In this document: in pieces, positions 24,083 to 32,573 of the stretch
How the letters are laid out: every line of letters starts with the position of its first letter
How positions within the stretch are numbered: the first letter of the stretch is position 1
NCBI RefSeq assembly: GCF_010550605.1
Contig: NZ_JAAGNI010000294.1
Span: 1 to 44,112 of the forward strand
Reading direction: 5' to 3'
Source: Streptomyces sp. SID9727
GTDB taxonomy: Bacteria > Actinomycetota > Actinomycetes > Streptomycetales > Streptomycetaceae
DNA length: 44,112 nucleotides
Program-made: the position numbers and the translations under genes
Notes under the pieces: generated by a model
Told to the model about the DNA's origin: nothing
What the model saw: only the letters and a program-made list of their open reading frames with translations
Databases searched by the model: none

Positions 24083-25528
24083 GTGACTGTCAATGACGAC
24101 GCGTTCACCAACTGGAAGAACCGCGAGGAAATCGCGGAATCGATGATTCCGATCATCGGCAGACTGCACCGCGAGCGGGACGTCACCGTCCTCCTGCACA
24201 GCCGCTCGCTGGTGAACAAGTCGGTGGTGAGCATCCTCAAGACCCACCGATTCGCCCGGCAGATCGACGGCGCGGAACTCTCGGTCACCGAGACCCTGCC
24301 CTTCCTCCAGGCCCTCACCACCCTCGACCTGGGCCCCTCCCAGATCGACATCGGCATGCTCGCCGCCACCCACAAGGCCGACGACCGCGGCCTCAGCGCG
24401 GCGGAGTTCACCGCGGAGGCCGTCGCCGGCGCCACCGGGGACAACAAGATCGAACGCCGTGAGGCCCGCGACGTCGTCCTCTACGGCTTCGGCCGCATCG
24501 GCCGTCTGCTCGCCCGGCTGCTCATCGAGAAGGCGGGCTCCGGCAACGGTCTGCGGCTGCGCGCCATCGTGGTCCGCAAGGGAGCGGGCCAGGACATCGT
24601 CAAGCGCGCCTCGCTGCTGCGCCGCGACTCCATCCACGGCCAGTTCCAGGGCACGATCACCGTGGACGAGGCCCACAACCGGATCGTCGCCAACGGCAAT
24701 GAGATCCAGGTCATCTACTCGGACGACCCGACCTCCGTCGACTACACCGCCTACGGCATCGACGACGCCATCCTCATCGACAACACCGGCAAGTGGCGCG
24801 ACCGCGAGGGCCTGTCCAAGCACCTGCGGCCCGGCATCGCCAAGGTCGTACTGACCGCCCCCGGCAAGGGTGACGTCCTCAACGTCGTGCACGGCGTCAA
24901 CCACGACATGATCAAGCCGGACGAGCAGATCATCTCCTGCGCCTCCTGCACCACCAACGCGATCGTGCCGCCCCTGAAGGCGATGGCCGACGAGTACGGC
25001 GTCCTGCGCGGACACGTGGAGACCATCCACTCGTTCACCAACGACCAGAACCTGCTGGACAACTACCACGGCTCCGACCGGCGTGGCCGCTCCGCGCCGC
25101 TCAACATGGTCATCACCGAGACGGGCGCCGCCTCCGCCGTCGCGAAGGCGCTGCCCGACCTGGAGGCCACGATCACGGGCAGTTCGATCCGCGTCCCCGT
25201 CCCGGACGTGTCGATCGCGATCCTCAGCCTGAAGCTGGGCCGCGAGACCACCCGTACCGAGGTCCTCGACCACCTCCGCGAGGTCTCGCTCACCTCCCCG
25301 CTCAAACGGCAGATCGACTTCACGACCGCCCCCGACGCGGTGTCGAGCGACTTCATCGGCTCGCGCCACGCCTCCATCGTCGACGCCGGCCCCACCCAGG
25401 TCGACGGCGACAACGCGATCCTCTACCTCTGGTACGACAACGAGTTCGGCTACTCGTGCCAGGTGATCCGGGTCGTGCAGCACGTCTCCGGCGTCGAGTA
25501 CCCGACCTTCCCGGTCCCGGTCGCCTGA
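24083..25528 (+). CDS. gap: Glyceraldehyde-3-phosphate dehydrogenase, long form
   Basis: The 481-residue enzyme is about 145 residues longer than classic GAPDH. The extra part is an N-terminal helical extension (residues 1-130, with SRSLVNKSVVSILKTHRF) known from a separate GAPDH branch in actinobacteria. The NAD fold starts at LYGFGRIGRLLARLL, and the catalytic Cys289 lies in SCASCTTN; TIHSFTNDQNLLD and YDNEFGYSCQ are family signatures. The GTG start has only a weak GAAAG site. Because glycolysis usually uses the short paralogue, this copy may serve gluconeogenesis or a stress state; that is inference. A hairpin at 25546-25582 ends the transcript. Confidence 0.95.
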   Translation: MTVNDDAFTNWKNREEIAESMIPIIGRLHRERDVTVLLHSRSLVNKSVVSILKTHRFARQIDGAELSVTETLPFLQALTTLDLGPSQIDIGMLAATHKADDRGLSAAEFTAEAVAGATGDNKIERREARDVVLYGFGRIGRLLARLLIEKAGSGNGLRLRAIVVRKGAGQDIVKRASLLRRDSIHGQFQGTITVDEAHNRIVANGNEIQVIYSDDPTSVDYTAYGIDDAILIDNTGKWRDREGLSKHLRPGIAKVVLTAPGKGDVLNVVHGVNHDMIKPDEQIISCASCTTNAIVPPLKAMADEYGVLRGHVETIHSFTNDQNLLDNYHGSDRRGRSAPLNMVITETGAASAVAKALPDLEATITGSSIRVPVPDVSIAILSLKLGRETTRTEVLDHLREVSLTSPLKRQIDFTTAPDAVSSDFIGSRHASIVDAGPTQVDGDNAILYLWYDNEFGYSCQVIRVVQHVSGVEYPTFPVPVA

Positions 25529-25545
25529 CCCCGGCTCGCACGACC

Positions 25546-25582
25546 ACAGGTCCCGCCCGCCGACACGGCGGGCGGGACCTGT
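25546..25582. terminator. Bidirectional terminator between gap and EF-G gene
   Basis: ACAGGTCCCGCCCGCCG (25546-25562) pairs perfectly with 25566-25582. It lies between the ends of two convergent genes. Confidence 0.85.
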
Positions 25583-25585
25583 CCG

Positions 25586-27670
25586 TCAGCCGGTCCCGGA
25601 GACCGTGACGGCGGGCGCGGGCGCGTACCCCGTCGCCCGGGTCGTGAACGTGCCCCGCCCCTGCGTACGGCTGCGCAGCCGCGTCGCGTAACCGAACAGC
25701 TCGGCCAGCGGCACGGTCGCCGTGACCACCGCCGCGCCGCCCCGCGTGGTGGAGCCGGAGACCCGTCCGCGCCGGGCGGCCAAGTCGCCGAGCACTCCGC
25801 CGACCGCGTCACCGGGAACCGTGACCGTCACCTCCACCACCGGTTCCAGCAGCACCATCGCGCTCGCCCGCAAGGCCTCCCGCAGCGCGAACCGCCCCGC
25901 CGTGCGGAACGCCATCTCCGAGGAGTCCTTGGGATGCGTCGCCCCATCGGTCAGCGTCACCCGCACCCCGGTCACCGGATGCCCGCCCAGCGGCCCCTCG
26001 GCCAGCGCGTCCCGGCAGCCCGCCTCGACCGCCCGCACATACTCCTGCGGCACCCGGCCGCCCACGACCGCCGAACCGAACGCGAACTCCGCCGCGTCCT
26101 CGCCCTCCTCGGCCGCCAGCGGTTCGACGTCGATGACGACGTGCGCGAACTGCCCGGCTCCGCCGTCCTGTTTGACGTGCCGGTAGACCAGACCGGACAC
26201 CCCGCGCGCCAACGTCTCGCGATGCGCGACCTGCGGGCGGCCGACCCGCACGTCCAGACCGTGGTCGCGGCGGATCTTCTCCGCGGCCACCTCCAGATGG
26301 AGTTCACCCATGCCCGAGAGAACGGTCTGACCGGTCTCGGGGTCGGTACGCACCACCAGCGACGGGTCCTCCTCGGCCAGCCGGACCAGGGCGGCCATCA
26401 GCCGCTCGGTGTCCGTGCTCCGCCGCGCCTCCACCGCCACGGACACGACCGGGTCGGCCACCGTGGGCGGTTCCAGGACCAGCGGGGCGCCGGGCGCGCA
26501 CAGCGTGGCACCGGGGCGTACGGCCTTCGGGCCGATGACCGCGACGATGTCCCCCGCCACCGCCGCGTCCACGTCCACATGCCGGTCCGCCTGGACCCGC
26601 AGGATGCGCCCGACGCGCTCGGTGCGCCGGGTGGTCGCGTCCAGCACCGTCTCCCCCTTCCGGATCGTTCCCGAGTACACGCGCAGATACGTCAGCCGGC
26701 CCGTCGCGGTGGCGTTCACCTTGAACGCCAGTGCGGCGAACGGCCCTTGGGGGTCGGCAGCCCGCTCCTGCTCCGCCCCGTCGAGCACGCCCCGTACCGG
26801 CGGCACATCGAGCGGGGAGGGCAGATACGCGACGACCGCCTCCAGCAACGGTTCGACGCCCCGGTTGCGGTACGCCGAACCGCACAGCACCACGACCCCC
26901 TCACCGCTCCGCGTCAGATCGCGCAACGCCCCCGTCAGCGTCTCGGCCGAGAGCTCGGAGCGTACGCAGAACTCCTCCAGGGCCGCCGGATGCAGCTCCG
27001 CCACCGCCTCCTCCAGGAGCCGCCGGCGCCGGGCGGCCTCCTCGCGCAGCCCGGCGGGCACCTCGCCCTCCTCGTACGCGTCGGCGCCGTCCGCCCACAC
27101 CAGCGCGCGCATGCGCACCAGGTCGACCACCCCGCGGAAGGCGTCCTCGGCGCCGATGGGCAACTGCACCACGAGCGGGACCGTGTGCAGCCGGTCCCGG
27201 ATGGAGGCGACCGCGGTGTCCAGGTCCGCGCCGGCCCGGTCCAGCTTGTTGACGAAGGCGATACGCGGGACCGAGTGCCGGTCCGCCTGGTGCCACACCG
27301 ACTCGCTCTGCGGTTCCACCCCGGCGACCGCGTCGAACACCGCGACCGCGCCGTCGAGCACCCGCAGCGCACGCTCGACCTCGTCGGCGAAGTCGACGTG
27401 TCCCGGGGTGTCGATGAGATTGATCCGGTGACCGTCCCAGGCGCAGCTGACGGCGGCGGCGAAGATGGTGATGCCCCGGTCGCGTTCCTGGGAGTCGAAG
27501 TCCGTGACGGTCGTGCCGTCGTGGACCTCACCGCGCTTGTGGGTGGTGCCGGTGGTGTAGAGGATGCGCTCCGTCACGGTGGTCTTGCCGGCGTCGACAT
27601 GGGCGAGGATGCCCAGGTTGCGGACGGTGGTGAGAGCGGTGACGGAAGAACGGTGCTGGCGGGTACGCAC
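25586..27670 (-). CDS. fusA: Elongation factor G paralogue (EF-G2-like)
   Basis: The 694-residue GTPase has all G motifs: G1 AHVDAGKTT, the RGITI switch, G3 DTPGHVDF, G4 NKLD and GSAYRNRG. Domains II to V follow ([51 protein letters not shown]). It is close to EF-G in length, but it stands alone without the rpsL-rpsG-tuf operon, so it is probably a second EF-G rather than the main translocase. Ribosome-protection proteins of the TetM/OtrA type share this plan but lack the EF-G-like G' insertion and ending seen here. GTG 27670 has GAAAGG 9 bases upstream. Confidence 0.88.
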   Translation of the reverse strand: MRTRQHRSSVTALTTVRNLGILAHVDAGKTTVTERILYTTGTTHKRGEVHDGTTVTDFDSQERDRGITIFAAAVSCAWDGHRINLIDTPGHVDFADEVERALRVLDGAVAVFDAVAGVEPQSESVWHQADRHSVPRIAFVNKLDRAGADLDTAVASIRDRLHTVPLVVQLPIGAEDAFRGVVDLVRMRALVWADGADAYEEGEVPAGLREEAARRRRLLEEAVAELHPAALEEFCVRSELSAETLTGALRDLTRSGEGVVVLCGSAYRNRGVEPLLEAVVAYLPSPLDVPPVRGVLDGAEQERAADPQGPFAALAFKVNATATGRLTYLRVYSGTIRKGETVLDATTRRTERVGRILRVQADRHVDVDAAVAGDIVAVIGPKAVRPGATLCAPGAPLVLEPPTVADPVVSVAVEARRSTDTERLMAALVRLAEEDPSLVVRTDPETGQTVLSGMGELHLEVAAEKIRRDHGLDVRVGRPQVAHRETLARGVSGLVYRHVKQDGGAGQFAHVVIDVEPLAAEEGEDAAEFAFGSAVVGGRVPQEYVRAVEAGCRDALAEGPLGGHPVTGVRVTLTDGATHPKDSSEMAFRTAGRFALREALRASAMVLLEPVVEVTVTVPGDAVGGVLGDLAARRGRVSGSTTRGGAAVVTATVPLAELFGYATRLRSRTQGRGTFTTRATGYAPAPAVTVSGTG

Positions 27671-27803
27671 GGCCGGTGGCCTTTCGGGACGATCCGGAAG
27701 AAAGACGGCGCGATACCCCCGGACGACGCGGCCCGGATGCGGGCCTGCGGGGGCCCACTCGACATGACTGGACGTCAGAAAACGTGCGTGGCCCGAGTGT
27801 TCG

Positions 27804-27908
27804 TCACGGGGTCCGGGGCCGGCCGCGCAGCCGGCGCCGGGCGGCGCGAGACACCAGGATCACCTCGAACCGCGACGGGGGGACGACGGCGGCGGTGCGG
27901 TAACGCAC
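27804..27908 (-). CDS. Possible 34-residue upstream peptide
   Basis: A GTG at 27908 has GGGGAG 7 bases upstream and opens a 34-codon frame ([20 protein letters not shown], then an Arg-rich end). It lies 133 bases upstream of the EF-G start on the same strand. A good ribosome site ahead of so short a frame suggests a leader or regulatory ORF. No known family is recognised, and chance cannot be excluded. Confidence 0.35.
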   Translation of the reverse strand: MRYRTAAVVPPSRFEVILVSRAARRRLRGRPRTP

Positions 27909-27975
27909 GGCGGTCTCCCCTCAACGGTCACGGCGGACGCGCCGGCGGACGGCCGGCGCGCGGTGTGCGGCGAGT

Positions 27976-28275
27976 CTAGGGAAGTCGGGGAGCGCGTGGG
28001 AACCGGTTTTTCGGCCGCGTGACTCCCGGAGCCAGGGGCCGGCAGGCGGTCCGGCACCGGCGCAGGGCGCTCCGTCCGCAGCCGCGCCACTCGGCCGGCG
28101 ACGGACCCACGCCCCGGCCGCCCCGCGTGATCAGGGCGTTCACCGGGGTGTGCGGGTCCAGGGCCATCGTGCGCGCGAAGATCACACCGATCACCAGCGG
28201 GGCGAGCGAGAGGGCCAGGGAAGTGCCGGCACTGGTGACGTGCCGCACGCGGAGGCGCTTCGGGTCGGGAGCCAT
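27976..28275 (-). CDS. Small hypothetical membrane protein
   Basis: The 99-residue frame starts at ATG 28275. Residues 17-36 (GTSLALSLAPLVIGVIFART) form one membrane segment after a basic N-terminus, and the tail is Arg/Pro-rich. Third codon positions are strongly G/C over the first 60 codons, as in real genes here. No strong ribosome site or known family is seen. It is the only plausible gene in most of 27910-28327. The tail after residue 60 looks less gene-like. Confidence 0.4.
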   Translation of the reverse strand: MAPDPKRLRVRHVTSAGTSLALSLAPLVIGVIFARTMALDPHTPVNALITRGGRGVGPSPAEWRGCGRSALRRCRTACRPLAPGVTRPKNRFPRAPRLP

Positions 28276-28327
28276 GACCCCATTTCAGCGGGGGCGCCCC
28301 GGGCCGGGATCGGCGGACGTACTCAGA

Positions 28328-28361
28328 CCGCACGGCCCGGATACTCAGCCGGGCCGTGCGG
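28328..28361. terminator. Hairpin after the DUF2510 gene
   Basis: CCGCACGGCCCGG (28328-28340) pairs perfectly with 28349-28361 around an 8-base loop, just downstream of the DUF2510 gene stop on the minus strand. Confidence 0.75.
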
Positions 28362-28377
28362 TGCGCCCGCGGAACGC

Positions 28378-29295
28378 TCAGGCGTCGGTGCCGGAGCCCC
28401 CGCCGCCGGACGCCGCCTTGATGCCCTTCGTGATCGTGTCCAGGACGGACAGCGAAGGCGCCTTGCTGTTGATGTCGAAACCGGAGCGGATCACCACCAG
28501 CATGTCCTTGGCCAGCGGGGACGGGAAGGCCAGCGACTCGACGTAGCCGTCGTCGCCGTTCTCCGTCACCACCTTCCAGCGCACCCGGTAGCCCTGCTGG
28601 CCGGCCACCGTGACCGCCTCGGACTTCAGCTCCTCGTGCGAGGTGATGCCGCCGTAGATCTTCTCGCCGTAGGACTCGTTGGCGTTGGTCTCTATGTCCT
28701 TTTCGGCGGTGGCCTTCGCGGTCTTGGTGGTCAGCTTCAGCGCCTCGGCCGGGGCGGAGAACACCCCGCCGCGCACGCACGTCTGCTCGGTGTCACCGGG
28801 GCAGGCGTAGGACCCGGTGGTCACCCCGGCGCCCATGCCCGACTCGCCCTTCCAGCCGTCGGGCACCGGGATGCTGATGCCGCTGGCCAGGTCCGTCGCG
28901 TAACCGTCCTCGACCTGCGGGCGGCCCTGCTCCGGCGACTCACTGCCGCCGCCGTTGCCGCCGTCGCCGCGCTCGTCACCGTTCCCGCCGCCCGTACCGC
29001 CGCCGCGCTGCCGGTCGGGCCCGGGGGACGGGGAGCCGGACGGGGCGGTGGCGGTGGTGTCGCTCTTGCCGTCCGAGTCGTCCGTCAGCAGATAGACACC
29101 GCCCCCGATGGCGGCGAGCACCACCACGGCGGCGGTGATGGCGGCCCCGATGCGTACGCGCCTGCTGCGGACGGCCGCCGGTGGTACGCGCAGATGGTCG
29201 GTCCACTGGGTGCCGTCCCACCAACGCTCGTGGCGGGGGCCGAATCCTGAGTACCCGGGGTCTGGATGCCAGCCGGGCGGGGTCGTCTGGGTCAC
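28378..29295 (-). CDS. DUF2510 membrane-anchored protein
   Basis: The 305-residue protein begins with a DUF2510 domain (TPPGWHPDPGYSGFGPRHER, then WWDGTQWTDH), followed by a basic stretch, one membrane segment (IGAAITAAVVVLAAIGGGVY, about residues 54-74), a long low-complexity Gly/Ser/Asp linker and an extracytoplasmic C-terminal domain (GISIPVPDGWKGESGMGAGV; CPGDTEQTCVRGGVF with two Cys). DUF2510 is common in actinobacterial envelope proteins of unknown role. GTG 29295 (VTQTTPPGW) is chosen because the domain normally starts the protein; GTG 29304 is also possible. It diverges from the methyltransferase gene. Confidence 0.82.
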   Translation of the reverse strand: MTQTTPPGWHPDPGYSGFGPRHERWWDGTQWTDHLRVPPAAVRSRRVRIGAAITAAVVVLAAIGGGVYLLTDDSDGKSDTTATAPSGSPSPGPDRQRGGGTGGGNGDERGDGGNGGGSESPEQGRPQVEDGYATDLASGISIPVPDGWKGESGMGAGVTTGSYACPGDTEQTCVRGGVFSAPAEALKLTTKTAKATAEKDIETNANESYGEKIYGGITSHEELKSEAVTVAGQQGYRVRWKVVTENGDDGYVESLAFPSPLAKDMLVVIRSGFDINSKAPSLSVLDTITKGIKAASGGGGSGTDA

Positions 29296-29381
29296 GCCCG
29301 ACACGGTAACCGGACTGCCTGAGAATCCTATGAACTGGGTGGTGCTCCCAGTCGGTCGACGGCCCGCACCTGCCGCCTTCC

Positions 29382-29410
29382 TTGGTCTAGACAAGTGAAG
29401 GGGGTGTAGC
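29382..29410 (+). promoter_or_regulatory. Candidate promoter of methyltransferase gene
   Basis: TTGGTC (29382-29387) and TGTAGC (29405-29410) are 17 bases apart, about 60 bases upstream of the start at 29470. The match is moderate. Confidence 0.4.
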
Positions 29411-29469
29411 TAGCATCCGCCGACGAGGCGCGGCGGACCCGCCTGACCGCGCCCAGAAGTGAGGGCCCC

Positions 29470-30210
29470 ATGGAAGCGACCGCCGCCGACCGTCGTTTCG
29501 CCGAGGACTACCGCCTCGCCCGGGAGATACCGCGCGACGGGCTGACCGCGTGGCGCGCCGCCATCGCCGCCGAGGTGGAACTCGCACCGGGTGCCACCGT
29601 CCTGGACGTGGGCGCGGGCACCGGTTCCTTCGCCTCCGCTTTCGCCGACTGGTTCGGCGTCCGGGTCCTGGCCGTGGAACCGGCCGCCGCCATGCGGGCA
29701 CTCATTCCCCGGAACGGGCTGATCGAGGCGCTGGACGGGCGGGCCGAGGCACTGCCCGTGCCGGACGGCTGCGCGGACGCGGCCTGGCTGGGCTCGGTCG
29801 TCCATCACATCGGCGATCTGCCCGCCGCCGCGAAGGAGTTGCGCAGGGCCCTCAAGCCCGGCGCGCCGGTGCTCATCCGCAACTCCTTCCCGGGCCGGTG
29901 CGCACGGGACCTCCGGGTGCGCTTCTTCCCCGGCGCCGAGCGCATCGTGGACGCTTACCCGACGGTGGAGCAGACGTGCGCCGCCTTCGCCGGGTCCGGT
30001 TTCGGCCGCGTCGCCCTGCACGCGGTGCCGCAGCAGAGCGCGCCGAGCCTCGCCGCCTTCGCCGACCGGATCAGGCGGGACACCGACGCGAAGCTCGCCG
30101 GCCTCGGCGACGACGAGTTCGAGCGCGGGATGCGCCGGCTGCGTACGGCGGCGGAACAGGAGCCGGACCGGCCCGCGGTGAGCTGGATGGACCTGCTCGT
30201 CCTGGTCTGA
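29470..30210 (+). CDS. Class I SAM-dependent methyltransferase
   Basis: The 246-residue protein has the SAM-binding motif I TVLDVGAGTGSFASAFADWF (about residues 40-60), motif II Glu in VLAVEPAAAM and motif III around DAAWLGSVVHHIGDL, with ALKPGAPVLIRNSFPG after it. It belongs to the UbiE/type-11 group of small-molecule methyltransferases. The substrate is unknown. It stands in a run of three plus-strand genes, but the next two have their own leaderless-type promoters, so a shared pathway is not implied. Confidence 0.88.
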   Translation: MEATAADRRFAEDYRLAREIPRDGLTAWRAAIAAEVELAPGATVLDVGAGTGSFASAFADWFGVRVLAVEPAAAMRALIPRNGLIEALDGRAEALPVPDGCADAAWLGSVVHHIGDLPAAAKELRRALKPGAPVLIRNSFPGRCARDLRVRFFPGAERIVDAYPTVEQTCAAFAGSGFGRVALHAVPQQSAPSLAAFADRIRRDTDAKLAGLGDDEFERGMRRLRTAAEQEPDRPAVSWMDLLVLV

Positions 30211-30244
30211 CGGCCCGCGCGCGGCCGACGTAGAGTCGGGCCGC
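30207..30244 (+). promoter_or_regulatory. Leaderless-type promoter of DUF4440 gene
   Basis: CTGACG (30207-30212) and TAGAGT (30231-30236) are 18 bases apart; the ATG lies 8 bases after TAGAGT. There is no ribosome site. Confidence 0.6.
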
Positions 30245-30664
30245 ATGAGACTCAGCGACGAGGAGGGGCGGGCCGTACGGGCCGCCATGGCGGGCGAACT
30301 CCGGCTGCTCGAACCGGCGGTGCGGGCGTCGCCCGATGCGGTGGGGGAACTGCTCGACCCGGAGTTCACCGAGTTCGGTGCGTCCGGACGCCGTTACGAC
30401 CGCGTCTCCATACTCGCCGTCACCTCCGCCGTCGAGGACGACGACCCCGGCCCGGACGTCTCCGACCTGTCCGGCAGCATGCTCGCCCCCGACCTCGTCC
30501 ACCTGACGTACGTCACCGAACGGAACGGCCGTCTGTGCAGACGCAGTTCGCTGTGGCGCAGGACCGGTGAGCAGTGGCGGCTGTACTTCCACCAGGGCAC
30601 CCCGGCCGGCCCGGCGCGGGGCACCGCCGAAAATCCGGCGGACTCTCGCGGCGGTGCTGCGTAG
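30245..30664 (+). CDS. DUF4440/SnoaL-fold small protein
   Basis: The 139-residue protein resembles the nuclear-transport-factor-2-like fold of DUF4440: LRLLEPAVRASPDAVGELLD, PEFTEFGASGRRYDR, then strands LVHLTYVTER and SLWRRTGEQWRLYFHQGTP. The family binds or converts small molecules, but the role here is unknown. The gene starts 34 bases after the methyltransferase gene and appears to have a leaderless message. Confidence 0.8.
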   Translation: MRLSDEEGRAVRAAMAGELRLLEPAVRASPDAVGELLDPEFTEFGASGRRYDRVSILAVTSAVEDDDPGPDVSDLSGSMLAPDLVHLTYVTERNGRLCRRSSLWRRTGEQWRLYFHQGTPAGPARGTAENPADSRGGAA

Positions 30665-30673
30665 GCTCACGCG
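30638..30673 (+). promoter_or_regulatory. Leaderless-type promoter of S66 peptidase gene
   Basis: TAGGCT (30662-30667) ends 6 bases before the ATG. GCGGAC (30638-30643), 18 bases upstream, is a weak -35. No ribosome site is present. Confidence 0.55.
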
Positions 30674-31717
30674 ATGACACCTTCCCGCTATCCGCCCAAG
30701 CCCCGGCCGGGCGACCGCGTCGCCGTGCTCTCGCCCTCGTCCGGACTGCCCGGCATCCTCCCGCTGCCGTACGAACTCGGCCTGCGCAGGCTCCGCGAGG
30801 ACTTCGGCCTGGAACCGGTGGATTACCCCTGCACCCGGAAGATGGGCTCCACCCCGCAGGAGCGCGCCGCCGACCTGCACGCCGCGATCGCCGACCCGGA
30901 CATCAAGGCGGTCGTGGCCAGCATCGGCGGCGACGACCAGATCACCGTGCTGCCGTACCTGGACCGCGAACTGCTGCGCGCCAACCCCAAGCCGTTCTTC
31001 GGCTACAGCGACAACACTAACCTGCTGGTGTTCCTCGACAACCTCGGCATCGTCGGGTACCACGGCGGCTCGGTCATGGTCGAGTTCGGCCGCCCCGGCG
31101 CGCTGCACCCGCAGACGGCCGAGTCCCTGCGAGCCGCGCTCTTCACCCACGGCGCGTACGAGCTAACGCCGGCGAAGGAGAGCGGCTGCACCGACCGGGA
31201 CTGGAAGGACCCGCGCACCTTCGAGCGGGAGTCCGGCCTGCTGCCCGCCGACGGCTGGATCTGGCACAACGCGGACCGGGTGGTCGAGGGAGCGAGCTGG
31301 GGCGGCAATCTGGAGATCCTGGCCTGGATGCTGATGGCCGACCGGGAGATCCTGCCCCCGGAGGCCTACGAGGGCCGGGTGCTGTTCCTCGAGACCTCAG
31401 AGGAACTGCCCGGTGCCGACGAGGTGTACCGCATTCTGCGCAACATGGGGGAGCGGGGGCTGCTGCGGCGCTTCCCCGCCCTGTTGATGGCACGCGCCAA
31501 GAACTGGTCCTTCGACCAGCCGCTCGACGCGGAAGCCGGCGCGGTGTACCGCCGGGAACAGCGGGAGGCGGTGCTGCGGGCCCTCGCGGAGTACGCCCCC
31601 GACACGATGGCCGTCTTCGACGTCGACTGCGGCCACACGGACCCGCAGGTGATCATCCCGTACGGCGGCCACATCCGGGTGGACGGGACGACCCGCCGTA
31701 TCACCGTCACCTACTGA
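30674..31717 (+). CDS. S66-family peptidase (LD-carboxypeptidase / MccF-like)
   Basis: The 347-residue serine peptidase has the nucleophile in FFGYSDNTN (Ser112), with Glu240 in LFLETSEE and His321 in DCGHTDPQ, a Ser-Glu-His triad as in the S66 family. The overall length and LHAAIADPDIKAVVASIGGD fit the MccF (microcin C7 self-immunity) branch, which cleaves aminoacyl-nucleotide conjugates, better than the cell-wall LD-carboxypeptidases. Its role may be detoxification of acyl-sulfamoyl-nucleoside-type compounds or muropeptide recycling; the sequence does not decide. It has its own leaderless-type promoter, and no antibiotic genes are close by. Confidence 0.88.
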   Translation: MTPSRYPPKPRPGDRVAVLSPSSGLPGILPLPYELGLRRLREDFGLEPVDYPCTRKMGSTPQERAADLHAAIADPDIKAVVASIGGDDQITVLPYLDRELLRANPKPFFGYSDNTNLLVFLDNLGIVGYHGGSVMVEFGRPGALHPQTAESLRAALFTHGAYELTPAKESGCTDRDWKDPRTFERESGLLPADGWIWHNADRVVEGASWGGNLEILAWMLMADREILPPEAYEGRVLFLETSEELPGADEVYRILRNMGERGLLRRFPALLMARAKNWSFDQPLDAEAGAVYRREQREAVLRALAEYAPDTMAVFDVDCGHTDPQVIIPYGGHIRVDGTTRRITVTY

Positions 31718-31736
31718 TCACCGGGGTCCCCGTTTG

Positions 31737-31747
31737 CGGTCCGACCA
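31737..31747. promoter_or_regulatory. GGTCCGACC operator upstream of GntR regulator
   Basis: CGGTCCGACCA contains the perfect 4+1+4 palindrome GGTC-C-GACC, typical of FadR-subfamily regulators. It lies 62 bases before the regulator start and suggests autoregulation. Confidence 0.65.
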
Positions 31748-31808
31748 CATGGTGTGTGTGACATAGTCGGGATGTACGCATACGCCCGAACGGGGAGTGG
31801 AGAAGCGG

Positions 31809-32555
31809 ATGCCTGTCGAGTGGCAGCCCGTGCGGCAGGCCCGGACCCATGAACTCGTGCTCCAGAGCATCGAGGAGCAGGTCTTCGCCGGGAAGCTGAG
31901 GGCTGGGGACCGGCTGCCGCCCGAGCGCGAGCTCGCCCCCGTCTTCGGGGTGAGCCGGTCGGCGCTCCGGGAAGCGCTCCGGGTGCTGGAGACCATTGGC
32001 GTGCTGGTCGCCCAGCCCGGCCGGGGGCACGACTCCGGGGCCCGGATCGTGCGCAACCCGGACGACGCGCTGGGGCGGCTGCTGCGCCTGCACTTCGCTC
32101 TCGGCAGCTACAGCCTCCACGACGTGATGGAGGCCCGGGTCGCCCTGGAGCGCTCCAGCTTCGCGGCCGCCGCGGAGCACGCGTCCGACGAGGACCTGGA
32201 CGCGGCGGGCAGGGTGGTCCACCGGATGTCGCGGGAGGGGATCGGGCCGGAGGAGTTCAACGAGCTCGACACCCAGTTCCACGTCAAGGTGGCGAGCAGC
32301 TCGGGCAACGCGCTCACCTCCACGTTGACCGCCGCGGTGCGGGAGTCCGTACGCCCCCTCATCCTGCGGGCCCTCGAAGAGGTGGACGACTGGCCCGCGA
32401 CGCAGGCCCGGCTCAACGCACAGCACACCGAGATGCTGCGGCTGGTGCGCACCGGTGACGGTGAGGGCGCGGCCGATCTCGCCGAGCTCCACATCCGCGG
32501 TTTCCACGGCACGCTGGTCGACGAGGACCGGTCCGGCGGCGAAGGCGCCGCATAG
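31809..32555 (+). CDS. GntR/FadR-family regulator, LldR-like
   Basis: The 248-residue protein has a GntR winged helix (LPPERELAPVFGVSRSALRE, about residues 35-55) and a FadR-type helical ligand domain (VMEARVALERSSFAAAAEHA; FHVKVASSSGNALTSTL; QHTEMLRLVRTGDGEGAADL). ATG 31809 has GGAG 7 bases upstream. It sits beside a convergent lactate permease gene and near lutABC, and palindromes of the FadR type (GGTCNGACC) precede its own gene, the permease gene and lutA. It therefore probably represses lactate uptake and oxidation until L-lactate binds. Confidence 0.88.
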   Translation: MPVEWQPVRQARTHELVLQSIEEQVFAGKLRAGDRLPPERELAPVFGVSRSALREALRVLETIGVLVAQPGRGHDSGARIVRNPDDALGRLLRLHFALGSYSLHDVMEARVALERSSFAAAAEHASDEDLDAAGRVVHRMSREGIGPEEFNELDTQFHVKVASSSGNALTSTLTAAVRESVRPLILRALEEVDDWPATQARLNAQHTEMLRLVRTGDGEGAADLAELHIRGFHGTLVDEDRSGGEGAA

Positions 32556-32573
32556 CGCCCCCGCCGCCCGGCC

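Noticed and set aside
25586..27670. EF-G paralogue as a TetM/OtrA ribosome-protection protein
   Set aside because: The G domain and later domains follow EF-G more closely, and no resistance or antibiotic genes are adjacent. Not excluded formally.
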